DNA from: Ferrimicrobium sp.
Lineage (GTDB): Bacteria > Actinomycetota > Acidimicrobiia > Acidimicrobiales > Acidimicrobiaceae
DNA: 52,630 nucleotides
Direction of reading: 5' to 3'
Assembly (NCBI RefSeq): GCF_027319265.1
Contig: NZ_DAHVNP010000024.1
Span: 1-52,630, forward strand
A program made the position numbers and the translations under genes. Of this stretch, positions 27,044 to 36,560 are shown piece by piece. Numbering within the stretch: the stretch's first letter is position 1; each line of letters begins with the position of its first letter. The notes beneath the pieces are model-generated. The model did not search any database. It saw only the letters and a list, made by a program, of their open reading frames with translations, and was not told the DNA's origin.

Positions 27044-28746
27044 CGACTCCGCTGCTGGTGTGGGGGCAACACGATGTCATCATTTGGTGCGCCGGCCGGC
27101 ACCATCGGATAGACCTTTTCGAAGGTGTCAACCCGAAAGTCGATCACTACCGGTCGGTCATCGATCTGGTTCGCCTTCTCAATGACCGGGTCAACTTCAC
27201 TGACCTGATCGACACGGAAACCAACCGCACCCATCGCCTCAGCCCACTTGACATAGTCAGGCAGATCGGGTGAGAGAAACACCTCGGAGTAACGCTCCTC
27301 GTAGAACATCTCCTGCCACTGGCGTACCATGCCAAGATAACCGTTGTTCAAGATAGCAACCTTGATTGGGATGCGTTCCGCCGTCGCCGTCACTAACTCC
27401 TGCGCCGTCATCTGGAAACATCCATCCCCATCGATGGCCCAGACCGTACTCTGAGGACGGCCGGCTTTTGCGCCGATCGCCGCCGGCACAGCAAAACCCA
27501 TCGTTCCGAGCCCTCCGGAGTTGATCCAGGAGTTCGGCGACGCAAACTGGAAGTACTGTGAAGCCCACATCTGGTGCTGTCCAACACCCGAAGCCACGAC
27601 GGTGTCGGCCGGTGCGAGCGCCGAGATTCGTTCAACGACATACTGAGGTTTGATAGCCGCACCGGGCAACGAGGGTTCATAGGAGTAGGGATACTGCTCC
27701 TGCCAGGCGTGCAGTTGGGCGACCCAGGCTGAGAGATCCGCCCCTTTGGCGGGCAGGTGCCGCGTAATCTCTGGAATCACCGACTTTACATCCCCGACAA
27801 TTGGAACATCGGGACGACGCACCTTACCCAGTTCAGCCGGATCGATATCGACGTGGATAATGCGCGCCTTAGCCGCAAAGGCATCCACCTTTCCAGTCAC
27901 ACGGTCATCAAAACGAGCTCCGAGTGCGATCACCAAATCAGCCTGTTGCAGCGCCGTCACCGCAGTGAAGTTGCCATGCATGCCGGGCATACCAAGGCAG
28001 AGCGGATCGGAGTCAGGCAGCACTCCCCTCGCCATCAACGTCGTCACCACTGGGATACCGGATCGATCGACCAGCGCCCGCAGCTCCGCTGCAGCCTTGC
28101 CACGGATCAACCCGCCACCTGCATAGATAATCGGCCGTGTGGCCCCCGCAATCATGGCAGCCGCCTGCTCAATCATCTTGGCGTGCCCCTTGACCGTCGG
28201 CTGGTAGCCGGGCAGATCGAGCCGGCGCGGCCAGTACCACTCCATCGTATCGTTCGCCACGTCTTTGGGGAGGTCGACCACGACTGGTCCAGGTCGACCT
28301 GTCGTCGCGACATGGAAAGCCTCAGCAATCACACGCGGGATATCGCTAGCCTTGGTAATCAACCAGTTGTGCTTGGTCACCGACATCGTAATCCCTGTGG
28401 TATCAGTCTCTTGAAAAGCATCGGTACCGATCGAAGTTGTCGCCACCTGCCCAGTGATCACCACAATCGGTATCGAGTCAACGTAGGCGTCGGCGACGGC
28501 GGTGACGATATTGGTGGCCGCTGGACCACTTGTCACAATAGCCACACCTGGCTTCCCAGTCGCCTGTGCAAACCCTTCCGCAGCATGGCCGGCACCCTGT
28601 TCATGACGAACCAGAATATGCCGGATCGGCGACTCCAAAAGGGGATCATAGACAGGGAGAATCGCCCCACCAGGGAGGCCAAATACCGTCTCTACCCCTT
28701 GCATCTCAAGGGATTTAATCAACGCCTGTGCTCCGGTTAACTTCAT
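27040..28746 (-). CDS. ilvB: Acetolactate synthase large (catalytic) subunit
   Basis: 568 residues, ThDP-dependent. It joins two pyruvates to acetolactate, or pyruvate and 2-oxobutyrate to acetohydroxybutyrate. GLPGGAILPVYDPL and the catalytic Glu in HEQGAGHAAEGFA lie in the first domain; the ThDP-Mg motif runs from GDGCFQM to NNGYLGMVRQW near the C terminus. An ATG at 28761 is in frame, but GGAGGAGACGATC before the ATG at 28746 identifies that start. The leader peptide MTIRRALVVLLR and two hairpins lie 82-174 nt upstream, so control by branched-chain attenuation is likely. Confidence 0.96.
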   Translation of the reverse strand: MKLTGAQALIKSLEMQGVETVFGLPGGAILPVYDPLLESPIRHILVRHEQGAGHAAEGFAQATGKPGVAIVTSGPAATNIVTAVADAYVDSIPIVVITGQVATTSIGTDAFQETDTTGITMSVTKHNWLITKASDIPRVIAEAFHVATTGRPGPVVVDLPKDVANDTMEWYWPRRLDLPGYQPTVKGHAKMIEQAAAMIAGATRPIIYAGGGLIRGKAAAELRALVDRSGIPVVTTLMARGVLPDSDPLCLGMPGMHGNFTAVTALQQADLVIALGARFDDRVTGKVDAFAAKARIIHVDIDPAELGKVRRPDVPIVGDVKSVIPEITRHLPAKGADLSAWVAQLHAWQEQYPYSYEPSLPGAAIKPQYVVERISALAPADTVVASGVGQHQMWASQYFQFASPNSWINSGGLGTMGFAVPAAIGAKAGRPQSTVWAIDGDGCFQMTAQELVTATAERIPIKVAILNNGYLGMVRQWQEMFYEERYSEVFLSPDLPDYVKWAEAMGAVGFRVDQVSEVDPVIEKANQIDDRPVVIDFRVDTFEKVYPMVPAGAPNDDIVLPPHQQRSR

Positions 28747-28827
28747 GATCGTCTCCTCCATGCATACGTACTAGCAACGCCAAAGCCAATAGTTCTCTGA
28801 GCGGGCATCCTCACGAGCGTAGATACG

Positions 28828-28854
28828 AAAAGACCTCCCGCGAAGGGAGGTCTT
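28828..28854 (-). terminator. Attenuator terminator hairpin upstream of ilvB
   Basis: A 10-bp stem, AAGACCTCCC with GGGAGGTCTT, loop of about 5 nt, then TTCG on the minus strand. The T tract is short, so the terminator may be of medium strength. It lies between the leader peptide and ilvB, 82 nt before the ilvB start. Confidence 0.8.
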
Positions 28855-28882
28855 GGGCACGACGCAGCGAAGAGCCGTGCCC
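28855..28882 (-). promoter_or_regulatory. Leader hairpin 1 of ilvB attenuator
   Basis: GGGCACG and CGTGCCC form a 7-bp stem with a long partly paired loop. The 5' arm begins within the TAG stop of the leader peptide, and the terminator hairpin follows with no gap. The layout equals that of the leuA leader. Confidence 0.75.
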
Positions 28883-28920
28883 TAACGAAGGAGTACTACC
28901 AGCGCGCGTCGAATAGTCAT
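28882..28920 (-). CDS. ilvB leader peptide MTIRRALVVLLR
   Basis: A 12-codon frame from ATG to TAG, 27 nt behind the ilvD stop. Five of its last six sense codons are Leu or Val (L-V-V-L-L), as expected of an ilvBN leader, and its stop touches hairpin 1. It has exactly the length of the leuA leader. There is no Shine-Dalgarno; a TANNNT hexamer (TATGCT, 28928-28933) ends 7 nt before the ATG, which would fit a leaderless RNA. CTACC stands before the ATG as in the leuA leader. Stalling at Val and Leu codons is inferred. Confidence 0.8.
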   Translation of the reverse strand: MTIRRALVVLLR

Positions 28921-28947
28921 AGAAGGTAGCATACCCAGTCTGAAGGG

Positions 28948-30633
28948 CTATCCGCCAGTTACCGCTCCAATATCTGCCCCTTTGACCAAAAGAGCATACT
29001 TCCCAAGCGCTCCCTCGGTATAGCGCGCGGGTGCCGGAACAAAAGCTTGCCGTCGGAGCTCCAGCTCTGTCTCATCCACCAGCAACTCGATCGAGTGGGT
29101 GGGAACATCGATCACGATTCGGTCACCATCACGGATCAGACCGATAGGTCCACCATCGGTGGCTTCAGGCGCAACATGGCCGATGCAGAACCCGTGTGTT
29201 CCACCAGAGAAGCGGCCATCAGTGATCAAAGCAGCATCGTGACCACGTCCAGCACCCTTCATCGCCCCTGTTACCGCCAACATCTCACGCATCCCAGGCC
29301 CCCCTTTGGGTCCCTCGTAGCGAATGACCACCACATCCCCAGACCGGATCTCCCCGGCGAGAATGGCATCAAGTGCAGCCTCTTCACGATCAAAGACCCG
29401 GGCAGTTCCGTCAAAATGCTCCTGATCAAGACCAGCCACCTTCACAACCGAACCTGCGGGGGCAAGCGATCCACGGAGTACAGCGATCCCTCCAACTTTA
29501 TGGATCGGCTGATCATGGCGGTGGACGACCTCACCATCTGGACGCGGCGGATCATAGGCTCGCAACTCCTCGGCGAGTGTTCGTCCGGTAACGGTCAAAC
29601 AATCACCATGCACAAGGCCAGCCTCAAGGAGTTCGCCGAGAACCACCGGGATCCCGCCGATACGATCCAGATCGGTCATGTGGTACTTGCCATGGGGTTT
29701 TGTGTCAGCGAGGTGAGGGACGCGAGTCCCGACTCGATTGAAGTCATCGAGGGTGAGTTCGACCTTGGCTTCATAGGCAATAGCCAGCAGATGGAGGACG
29801 GCGTTCGTCGACCCGCCAAGCGCCATCACGACAGCAATCGCATTCTCGAAAGCTGCCTTGGTCATGATTTGGCGAGGTGTGATCCCCAACTCCAACAGGT
29901 TCATCACCGCTCGACCAGCCTCAAACGCGATGTCCTCTCGGCGACGATCAACCGCCGGTGCCGAGGCAGAACCAATCTGGGCCATTCCCAGTGCCTCCGC
30001 CACGGACGCCATCGTGTTAGCGGTGTACATCCCTGCGCAGGAACCCTTGGTGGGGCACGCGTTGCGTTCAACATCGCCAAGTCGTTGCTCGTCGATGCTA
30101 CCGGCTGCATAGGCGCCAACCGCCTCGAAGACGCTCACAATATCGAGCGTCTCCCCACGGAAGCGACCAGGAAGAATACTCCCACCGTAGACAAAGACAG
30201 AGGGGAGGTCGAGGCGGGCCGCCGCCATCATCATTCCTGGGAGCGACTTATCACAACCAGCCAAGGTCACCATCGCGTCGAAGCGCTCAGCGTGCATCAT
30301 CAGCTCCACCGAATCCGCTATCACCTCACGAGAGACCAAGGAGGAATGCATGCCTTCGTGACCCATCGAGATCCCATCCGAAACGGCAATGGTGCCGAAC
30401 TCCAGCGGCACACCGCCGGCGGATCGCACGCCGGCCTTCGCACGCTGTGCAAGATCAGAGAGCACGAGATTACAGGGAGTCACCTCGTTCCAAGAGGATG
30501 CAATGCCGATCTGAGGCTTCGAGAAGTCCTCATCATTGAGGCCAACAGCCCGCAGCATCGCCCTTGCTGGTGCTCTCCTCGGCCCCTCAGTCACCTCTTG
30601 GCTACGAATGCGAATCGACTTGGTATCACTCAT
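28948..30633 (-). CDS. ilvD: Dihydroxy-acid dehydratase
   Basis: 561 residues. Dehydrates 2,3-dihydroxy-isovalerate and -methylvalerate to the 2-oxo acids. Three cysteines for the iron-sulphur cluster are in place: [18 protein letters not shown] and [12 protein letters not shown], the pattern of the [2Fe-2S] type. The C-terminal [16 protein letters not shown] is conserved. The frame extends to 30663, but the ATG in front of [10 protein letters not shown] fits the family and has GAGGGG upstream. TACAGT appears twice upstream (near 30672-30690), a possible -10 region. It lies outside the ilvB attenuator and so may be controlled separately. Confidence 0.95.
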   Translation of the reverse strand: MSDTKSIRIRSQEVTEGPRRAPARAMLRAVGLNDEDFSKPQIGIASSWNEVTPCNLVLSDLAQRAKAGVRSAGGVPLEFGTIAVSDGISMGHEGMHSSLVSREVIADSVELMMHAERFDAMVTLAGCDKSLPGMMMAAARLDLPSVFVYGGSILPGRFRGETLDIVSVFEAVGAYAAGSIDEQRLGDVERNACPTKGSCAGMYTANTMASVAEALGMAQIGSASAPAVDRRREDIAFEAGRAVMNLLELGITPRQIMTKAAFENAIAVVMALGGSTNAVLHLLAIAYEAKVELTLDDFNRVGTRVPHLADTKPHGKYHMTDLDRIGGIPVVLGELLEAGLVHGDCLTVTGRTLAEELRAYDPPRPDGEVVHRHDQPIHKVGGIAVLRGSLAPAGSVVKVAGLDQEHFDGTARVFDREEAALDAILAGEIRSGDVVVIRYEGPKGGPGMREMLAVTGAMKGAGRGHDAALITDGRFSGGTHGFCIGHVAPEATDGGPIGLIRDGDRIVIDVPTHSIELLVDETELELRRQAFVPAPARYTEGALGKYALLVKGADIGAVTGG

Positions 30634-30756
30634 CGTTTGGTTTCCCCTCTGGTCGTAGTGCAACTGTAAGCCACTGTAGCCTCACTCGACCCTGGACGAC
30701 GCCGCGCCAGCCACGCTCTCGAAATCTCGGGAACGGACGCCGCCGCGACGAGCAGA

Positions 30757-32220
30757 TCAGCCAGCGCCGGGCCGCGCCTCATCTGCCAGCTCGACTAAGG
30801 CCTGACGGGCGTCAGCACCCGAAACCTGGCGTCCGTGTTGGCGCATGACCTGCCCCAACAAAAAGCCGGCGACCTTTTCGTCACCGCCCAAATAACGACT
30901 CCATTCATCGGGAAACTGGGCAATGATCCCCTCCACAATCGCCCTGATCGCGTCCTCATCACGAGCTCCAAAGCCGAGCTTGGCCATCAACTCCGCGGCC
31001 GGAGCAGGATCCGTGCAGGCCTCACGCAGAAGGATCTTCACTTGCGAGGCGCCCAATTCCCCTCGATCCTCGATGGCGAGCACCGCTACAAAGCGTTCAG
31101 GAGTCAAGACACCGATATCAGCAAGCAATGCCGTTAACTCGTTGGCACACCGCGCAGCCGCGCGCGCTGGTGTGATGCCATGATCGATAGCAGCCCGGAA
31201 ATATGGCCAGCATTCGTCGGTAATGATGGTCTCACGAAGGTCATCACTCAACTCAGGCAGGATCGCCGCAACATCACCACGCCGCTTGCTCGGAAGTTCT
31301 GGGAGCTGCCCTCGACGCTCCTCAATCAAGGTGAGATCGGGGGCTACTGGCGGTAGATCGGGTTCGGGGAAGTAGCGATAGTCGTTTGCCTCCTCCTTCA
31401 GTCGTAAGGCTCCAGTCAACGAACGCTCCTCGTCCCAGAAGCGCGTCTGTTGGATCATCGCCTCCCCGTCCTCATAGAGCTGCACCTGCCGACGACCCTC
31501 AAACGCCAGCGCACGAACTAACGAACGAAGAGAGTTCAGGTTCTTGATCTCCGCTCGTGTCCTGAATTGAGCCTCGCCAATCGGACGTACTGAGACGTTG
31601 GCGTCGACTCGCAGGGACCCCTCCTCCATACGACCATCGCTTGCGCCAACCGCCACCAGGATGGCACGCAGTTCGGTCACGTACTCCTTGGCCTCCTCCG
31701 GATCACGAATATCGGGAGCGGAGACGATCTCAAGCAGTGGAACGCCTGACCGGTTGTAGTCGATGAGCGAGTACGCAGCGGACTCAATGCGTCCGTGTCC
31801 CCCCCGGTGGACCAACTTCCCGGTGTCCTCTTCAAGGTGGGCTCGTTCGATACCGATCACGCGCCCCGAGGGTAGTTCGAGATGCCCATTGGCATTGATG
31901 GGCACATCGTACTGCGAGATCTGGTAGTCCTTGGGCATGTCGGGGTAGAAGTAGTTCTTCCGATGAAACTGACTGCGTTGGATCGTCGCGTTCAGTGCTA
32001 AACCAACTCGAATGGCAAAGTCAACCGCCTGCGCATTCATGACCGGAAGACTCCCGGGCAACCCGAGGCAGACGGGACAGATCGACGTGTTGGGTTCCTC
32101 ACCGAAGGCGTTCGGACATCCACAAAATAACTTGCTCTTGGTCTTGAGCTCCGTGTGGACCTCTAGGCCGATCACATACTCCCAACCCTGAGCCGGGCCG
32201 GTTGTCGCTCGCTGGGTCAA
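30757..32220 (-). CDS. gatB: Asp/Glu-tRNA amidotransferase subunit B (TTG start)
   Basis: 487 residues. The tRNA-binding and kinase subunit of GatCAB, which turns Glu-tRNA-Gln (and often Asp-tRNA-Asn) into the amide. YVIGLEVHTELKTKSKLFC starts the cradle domain; the zinc cysteines are in FCGCPNAF and SICPVCLG; the helical and YqeY-like tail domains follow. The TTG start overlaps the gatA stop (TTGA), and GGAGGG lies 7 nt before it. Downstream, ilvD begins after 123 nt. Confidence 0.95.
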   Translation of the reverse strand: MTQRATTGPAQGWEYVIGLEVHTELKTKSKLFCGCPNAFGEEPNTSICPVCLGLPGSLPVMNAQAVDFAIRVGLALNATIQRSQFHRKNYFYPDMPKDYQISQYDVPINANGHLELPSGRVIGIERAHLEEDTGKLVHRGGHGRIESAAYSLIDYNRSGVPLLEIVSAPDIRDPEEAKEYVTELRAILVAVGASDGRMEEGSLRVDANVSVRPIGEAQFRTRAEIKNLNSLRSLVRALAFEGRRQVQLYEDGEAMIQQTRFWDEERSLTGALRLKEEANDYRYFPEPDLPPVAPDLTLIEERRGQLPELPSKRRGDVAAILPELSDDLRETIITDECWPYFRAAIDHGITPARAAARCANELTALLADIGVLTPERFVAVLAIEDRGELGASQVKILLREACTDPAPAAELMAKLGFGARDEDAIRAIVEGIIAQFPDEWSRYLGGDEKVAGFLLGQVMRQHGRQVSGADARQALVELADEARPGAG

Positions 32221-33653
32221 CGTAATCCCTCCTCGACGGCGTAGGCTCCACGAAACAGCAGCTGCTCTGAACGAGCAGGGCCAAGCAGTTGCACGCCGAT
32301 CGGTAGGCCATCGGAGTCGACCCCGGCAGGAATGGAGAGGGCGGGATCACCCGATAGGTTGGAAGGTATCGTGCAGATGTCTGATCGATACATCTCCACC
32401 GGATCCGCCGCACGCTCGCCGATCCGAAAGGCTGTGGTCGGCGAAGTAGGGCTTAAGAGTAGATCAACACTCGCATACGCACGATCAAATGCGGCGCGAA
32501 CCAGCGAACGTACCCGCTGGGCGGTGACGTAAAATGCGTCATAGTATCCGGCCGATAATGCATAGGTTCCCAACATGATTCGACGCTTGACCTCAGGTCC
32601 AAAACCCTTCGTCCGAGTCGCAATCATCATCTCCTCTACAGTGGCGCCGGGCTCACGGAGTCCATAACGGACACCGTCATAACGGGCCAGATTGGACGAG
32701 GCCTCAGCTGGAGCCACAACATAGTAGGCCGCAAGACCAAAGGCCAGCTCGTCAAGTCTGATCTCGGTGACCGTCGCACCCGCCTGTTGCAAGGCATCGA
32801 CCGCTCGTGCCAACGCTGTCTGGACACCCGGGCTTGCGATCTCTACAAGGTTCGTTACCACACCAATGCGCACGCCTCGTACCCCTTCGGCCAGCGAGGA
32901 CAGGAGTGTTGGCGGTACCTCTTGGAGCGAGGTCGCATCCCTTGGGTCATGACCCATGAGGCACTCAGCAACGAGCGCGGCATCCTCTACTGACGCGGTA
33001 AGCGGACCGATCTGATCGAGCGAGGAGGCAAAAGCGAGGAGACCGTACCGGGAGACTCGACCATAGGTCGGCTTGAACCCAACGATCCCAGTCAATGCGG
33101 CAGGTTGACGGATTGAGCCGCCGGTGTCCGACCCGAGTCCAACGAGCGCCATCCTGCTTGCAACAGCGGCAGCAGAGCCACCTGACGATCCACCAGGCAC
33201 CCGTTCAAGGTCATAGGGGTTCTTGGTGATCTTGTAGGCAGAGTTCTCCGTGGAAGAGCCCATGGCAAACTCGTCGAGGTTGGTCTTGCCAAGGACAATG
33301 CCATCCTGGTCGGTGATGCGGTCGACTACCGTTGCATTGTAGGGAGGAATCCAACCCTCGAGGATTTTCGACGCAGCCGTAGTCGGAAATGTCGTCGTAC
33401 ATAGGTTGTCCTTCAGCACGACCGGCACCCCCGCCAATCTGCCAAGTTTCTCCCCTCGCGCCCTCCGAGCATCCTGAACGGCGGCTCTGCTTCGCGCGGC
33501 ATCAAGGTCAAGTGAGAGAAAGGCATCGATCTCCGGTTCTTGGATCGCTATCTGTTCCTCATAGGCGTCAATCACCTCAACAGTGGTGACCTCGCGTCCG
33601 TCCAGCCGACGCTGGAGTTCAGCGATCCCCCAATCGAGAATCTCGTCGTTCAT
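32217..33653 (-). CDS. gatA: Asp/Glu-tRNA amidotransferase subunit A
   Basis: 478 residues, amidase-signature enzyme that releases ammonia from glutamine for GatB. The catalytic Lys lies in PVVLKDNLCTT, the cis-Ser in GSDTGGSIRQPA and the nucleophile Ser region in VPGGSSGGSAAAVA. The ATG overlaps the gatC stop (TAATG), and its own stop overlaps the gatB TTG, so the three subunits are translationally coupled. Confidence 0.96.
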   Translation of the reverse strand: MNDEILDWGIAELQRRLDGREVTTVEVIDAYEEQIAIQEPEIDAFLSLDLDAARSRAAVQDARRARGEKLGRLAGVPVVLKDNLCTTTFPTTAASKILEGWIPPYNATVVDRITDQDGIVLGKTNLDEFAMGSSTENSAYKITKNPYDLERVPGGSSGGSAAAVASRMALVGLGSDTGGSIRQPAALTGIVGFKPTYGRVSRYGLLAFASSLDQIGPLTASVEDAALVAECLMGHDPRDATSLQEVPPTLLSSLAEGVRGVRIGVVTNLVEIASPGVQTALARAVDALQQAGATVTEIRLDELAFGLAAYYVVAPAEASSNLARYDGVRYGLREPGATVEEMMIATRTKGFGPEVKRRIMLGTYALSAGYYDAFYVTAQRVRSLVRAAFDRAYASVDLLLSPTSPTTAFRIGERAADPVEMYRSDICTIPSNLSGDPALSIPAGVDSDGLPIGVQLLGPARSEQLLFRGAYAVEEGLR

Positions 33654-33949
33654 TATGCTCCTAAGATGCGAGGCACGCGAAAATAGTCCTCTTCGGCACT
33701 TGGAGCCATACCAAGGACGACCTCCCGATCGATCCCTGGCTGGACTACATCGTCTCGAAGGAGGTTGACCGTCTCCAATGGATGATCCATCGGAGGGTAC
33801 GCAGATAAGTCCTCTGCGTTCATCACCTCAATAACGTCGAGAATCCGGGAGAGCGTATCCTCATACTCCCGAAGTTCCTCATCGCTTAACGACAGCCGCG
33901 CCAGCTGCGCGATATGGGCGACATCCGCTTGGTCGATCCGTTTTGTCAT
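33653..33949 (-). CDS. gatC: Asp/Glu-tRNA amidotransferase subunit C
   Basis: 98 residues; the small subunit that wraps GatA and GatB together. DVAHIAQLARLSLSDEEL and the C-terminal LRDDVVQPG and YFRVPRIL are typical. The frame can be read from a TTG at 33988, but family members begin near TKRIDQADV. GGAGG lies directly against the ATG at 33949, an unusually short spacing, so the exact start is not certain. Confidence 0.9.
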   Translation of the reverse strand: MTKRIDQADVAHIAQLARLSLSDEELREYEDTLSRILDVIEVMNAEDLSAYPPMDHPLETVNLLRDDVVQPGIDREVVLGMAPSAEEDYFRVPRILGA

Positions 33950-34015
33950 CCTCCAGAGCCTAGACCTCGTCTTAGGCGAGTCAGCCAATCACAAGGCACC
34001 ATAAAGGAAAAGCAA

Positions 34016-34459
34016 CTAGCTCGTGATCGCCTTCATCAACGTCGACATCGGATCGTCATCCGTTCTCCCTGCAAAAACTTGTGTTAAGCCAAGGAGTTTC
34101 GTCATATCGCCCGTCACCAGTATTTTGCCAGCGATGAACGACTCGATGGCTCGCTGGGGATTGAACTCTACAAAAAGAGCCTTTGCCGTCTCGTAGTCGA
34201 GCGATACGGTAAGGTCCGCCTCCTCGAGCTCCCCTAGGTCGAGTTCGACCACCCCTGAAGACGTGTCGAGATATGCCTTCAAAGGCTCCTCCTGGAATGG
34301 ACAACCCGAGATAATTTGGTTCATTCTGAGTGTGACATCAACTCGCATCGGCTCGATACCGAGTCGCTCTGTGATCCCTCGAAACTCTTCAAGCCATTGG
34401 GGACTCAAGAACTCATACTGACTCAGCCCATCAAGCATCGAAATGTCGAAATCTGCCAT
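34016..34459 (-). CDS. SCP2 (sterol carrier protein 2) domain protein
   Basis: 147 residues. The C-terminal two thirds look like an SCP2 lipid-binding fold: ADLTVSLDYETAKALF, FNPQRAIESFIAGKILVTGDMTKLL. Such domains bind lipids or acyl-CoA in a hydrophobic tunnel; the ligand is unknown here. No signal peptide. AAAGGCGG lies upstream of the ATG. It lies between the PASTA kinase and gatC on the same strand, with 76 nt and 66 nt gaps, but no functional link is evident. Confidence 0.75.
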   Translation of the reverse strand: MADFDISMLDGLSQYEFLSPQWLEEFRGITERLGIEPMRVDVTLRMNQIISGCPFQEEPLKAYLDTSSGVVELDLGELEEADLTVSLDYETAKALFVEFNPQRAIESFIAGKILVTGDMTKLLGLTQVFAGRTDDDPMSTLMKAITS

Positions 34460-34535
34460 ACGTCAAACCGCCTTTTCTCTTCGTATCACTCTACAAGCTC
34501 GGAATGATCGAGAACATTCCAGCGATCCGATCTGC

Positions 34536-36560
34536 TCAAGGAATGACCAACAGATTGATACTCGCGCCATAGAGCACCGTCTGGCCAGCTCCAGGGCTCT
34601 GGTATTGGACGATAGAACCACCAAAGGGAGCAGACACGGTACCGATGGCAAAACCCTGGCTCTGTAGGGTCGACTCAGCCGATCCAAGGGCATCACCAAC
34701 GACGTTGGGCACCTGCACATAGTGCGGACCAAGTGACGAGACAATTGTCACGCTCGACCCAACCCCCAACACGGTCCCGGCGCTCACCGACTGCGATAGT
34801 ACGTCGCCGCTAGCCACCGAGTTCGAGTACTGCTTTTGGACTTGGTAGACGAAACCCTGGTTCGTGAGATCCCCCTCTGCAGTCGCAAGCGAGGCGCCAA
34901 CAACGTTCGGCACTGGTCTTGGTGCAGGACCCTTCGATACCACGAACCTCACGATGGAGTGGTAGGGAACCCGCTGATTGACGGGCGTCTCTCCCATCAC
35001 AACCCCGGCTGGAACGTCTGGGGAGTATTCATACTTGGGGTCAACCCGGAAACCCTTGGCCAACAACGCACGTTGCGCCATGGCGAACTGCGCCGATTGG
35101 TAGGAGGCTACGTAGACCGGAGCGTGGCCCTTGGATACGTAGAGCACGACATCGCCATCGGGGTGCACGTTCGCCCCTACGGACGGACTGGACCCAATCA
35201 CCCGTCCCGACGCTACGCCCGTCGAGTAACGGTCTTGGACGGTCACATGAGCAATTCCCTCACCGCGCAGGCGTTGGGTCGCAGCCACCGCCGTCAAGTT
35301 CGCAACATTATCGACCTTGATCTCCCGAAAGTGTTGGTACAGCACTGCCGCACCAAGCGCCGCAGCAACCAGAATCGGCAACAAGAAGAACAGGAGCCAC
35401 CAAGGGCGGCGACCACCCACCTCCTCGGTCTCGGGCGGGACGGACTCCACATGCATCGGCTTAGCCACCTCGAGCACTGAGGTTGGCTCATCGCCCTCGC
35501 CTCCCATTGGTGCAACAAGTACGGCGGTAGTACCATCGCCTCGATCCGAGGCAAGATGCTCCGTCAGGTCACCAGCGACCGTCGCCCCGTCACCAAGCCA
35601 CTGCAAACTGTCGTCCATCACCGCCTCAGGGGTCATGACAGTCAGTGCTTGCCCGCCGACGAAGAGCGGCTCGGGGTTCGTGAGATCCCGAGCAAAGGCG
35701 TTCCAAAGGTGTTCGATCTCCGCGGCACTTGGACGGCGGTCCGCTTCGCGGTCCAGCATCGAAACGATGGAACTCGCGACCGGATCCTCTGGGTTGGGAT
35801 TGACCACTGGTTCTCGAAGCCGCGCAAACGCTAGGGCCAGTTGGGTATCCCCCTGGAAAGGGATGGCACCAAAGAGCGCTTCATACAATACAAGCCCGAG
35901 CGAATAGACATCACTACCAGGAACCGAACGCTTCCCTTCGACCTGTTCTGGTGCCATGTATCGAGGGGTTCCCAGAATGCCGCCACCGGTCTCCGTTGCT
36001 GAACTCTCCGACAGGGCACGCACGAGTCCGAAGTCTGCAATTCTGACACGACCCCCATCGTCGAAGAGGAGGTTGGCAGGCTTGATATCTCGGTGTAAAA
36101 AGTTGCGATTGTGCGAGTACGCGAGTGCCGAGGCCGTCGCGGCGCCGATCTGCACCACCTGGGGTGTGGTGAGCTCAACGCCTCTGGCATAGAGCTCCCG
36201 CAGTGAGCCATTCGAGAGGTATTCCATCACCAGATACGGCTCACCCTCGTCAGAGCCCCAGTCAAAGACCTTCATGATGTTGGGATGGTTCAGCTGCGCG
36301 GCTGCCTGTGCCTCGTCACGGAATCTTCTCAGAAAAATAGGGTCGTCGGCGAGCCCACGCTGCAACAGCTTGATCGCCACGGTTCGCCCCAACCGATCAT
36401 CGACCGCCCGGTAGACAATACCAGCACCACCCGAACCTCTTCGAGCCACCACCCGATATCGGTTACTCAGGACTCGACCAATGTTCTCGTCCGTACCTGC
36501 CGCCTTCGCCAGCTCGTTACCTACCTTATGACGACCGCCTGACCTAGCGGTCAGCTCCAC
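34536..36560 (-). CDS. PknB-type Ser/Thr protein kinase with four PASTA domains (GTG start)
   Basis: 674 residues. The cytoplasmic kinase (about 35-290) has the glycine loop RGSGGAGIVY, Lys64 in VAIKLL, HRD at 156-158, DFG at 176-178 and MAPEQ. One membrane helix follows at about 390-410 (WWLLFFLLPILVAAALG). Outside the cell stand four PASTA repeats, recognisable by VPNVVG and by the final SKG or SSLGP turns; these bind muropeptides or lipid II in related kinases. Role in growth or cell-wall control is likely. The GTG at 36560 is the only normal start in frame, and its ribosome site is weak. No phosphatase or FtsZ-region genes lie near. Confidence 0.92.
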   Translation of the reverse strand: MELTARSGGRHKVGNELAKAAGTDENIGRVLSNRYRVVARRGSGGAGIVYRAVDDRLGRTVAIKLLQRGLADDPIFLRRFRDEAQAAAQLNHPNIMKVFDWGSDEGEPYLVMEYLSNGSLRELYARGVELTTPQVVQIGAATASALAYSHNRNFLHRDIKPANLLFDDGGRVRIADFGLVRALSESSATETGGGILGTPRYMAPEQVEGKRSVPGSDVYSLGLVLYEALFGAIPFQGDTQLALAFARLREPVVNPNPEDPVASSIVSMLDREADRRPSAAEIEHLWNAFARDLTNPEPLFVGGQALTVMTPEAVMDDSLQWLGDGATVAGDLTEHLASDRGDGTTAVLVAPMGGEGDEPTSVLEVAKPMHVESVPPETEEVGGRRPWWLLFFLLPILVAAALGAAVLYQHFREIKVDNVANLTAVAATQRLRGEGIAHVTVQDRYSTGVASGRVIGSSPSVGANVHPDGDVVLYVSKGHAPVYVASYQSAQFAMAQRALLAKGFRVDPKYEYSPDVPAGVVMGETPVNQRVPYHSIVRFVVSKGPAPRPVPNVVGASLATAEGDLTNQGFVYQVQKQYSNSVASGDVLSQSVSAGTVLGVGSSVTIVSSLGPHYVQVPNVVGDALGSAESTLQSQGFAIGTVSAPFGGSIVQYQSPGAGQTVLYGASINLLVIP

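Noticed and set aside
25778-28740. Long plus-strand frames antisense to ilvC and ilvB
   Set aside because: Shadows of conserved genes, no recognisable domains.
29047-30669. 540-codon open frame on the plus strand antisense to ilvD
   Set aside because: It mirrors ilvD, has no family signature and a composition typical of an antisense frame; ilvD is fully supported.
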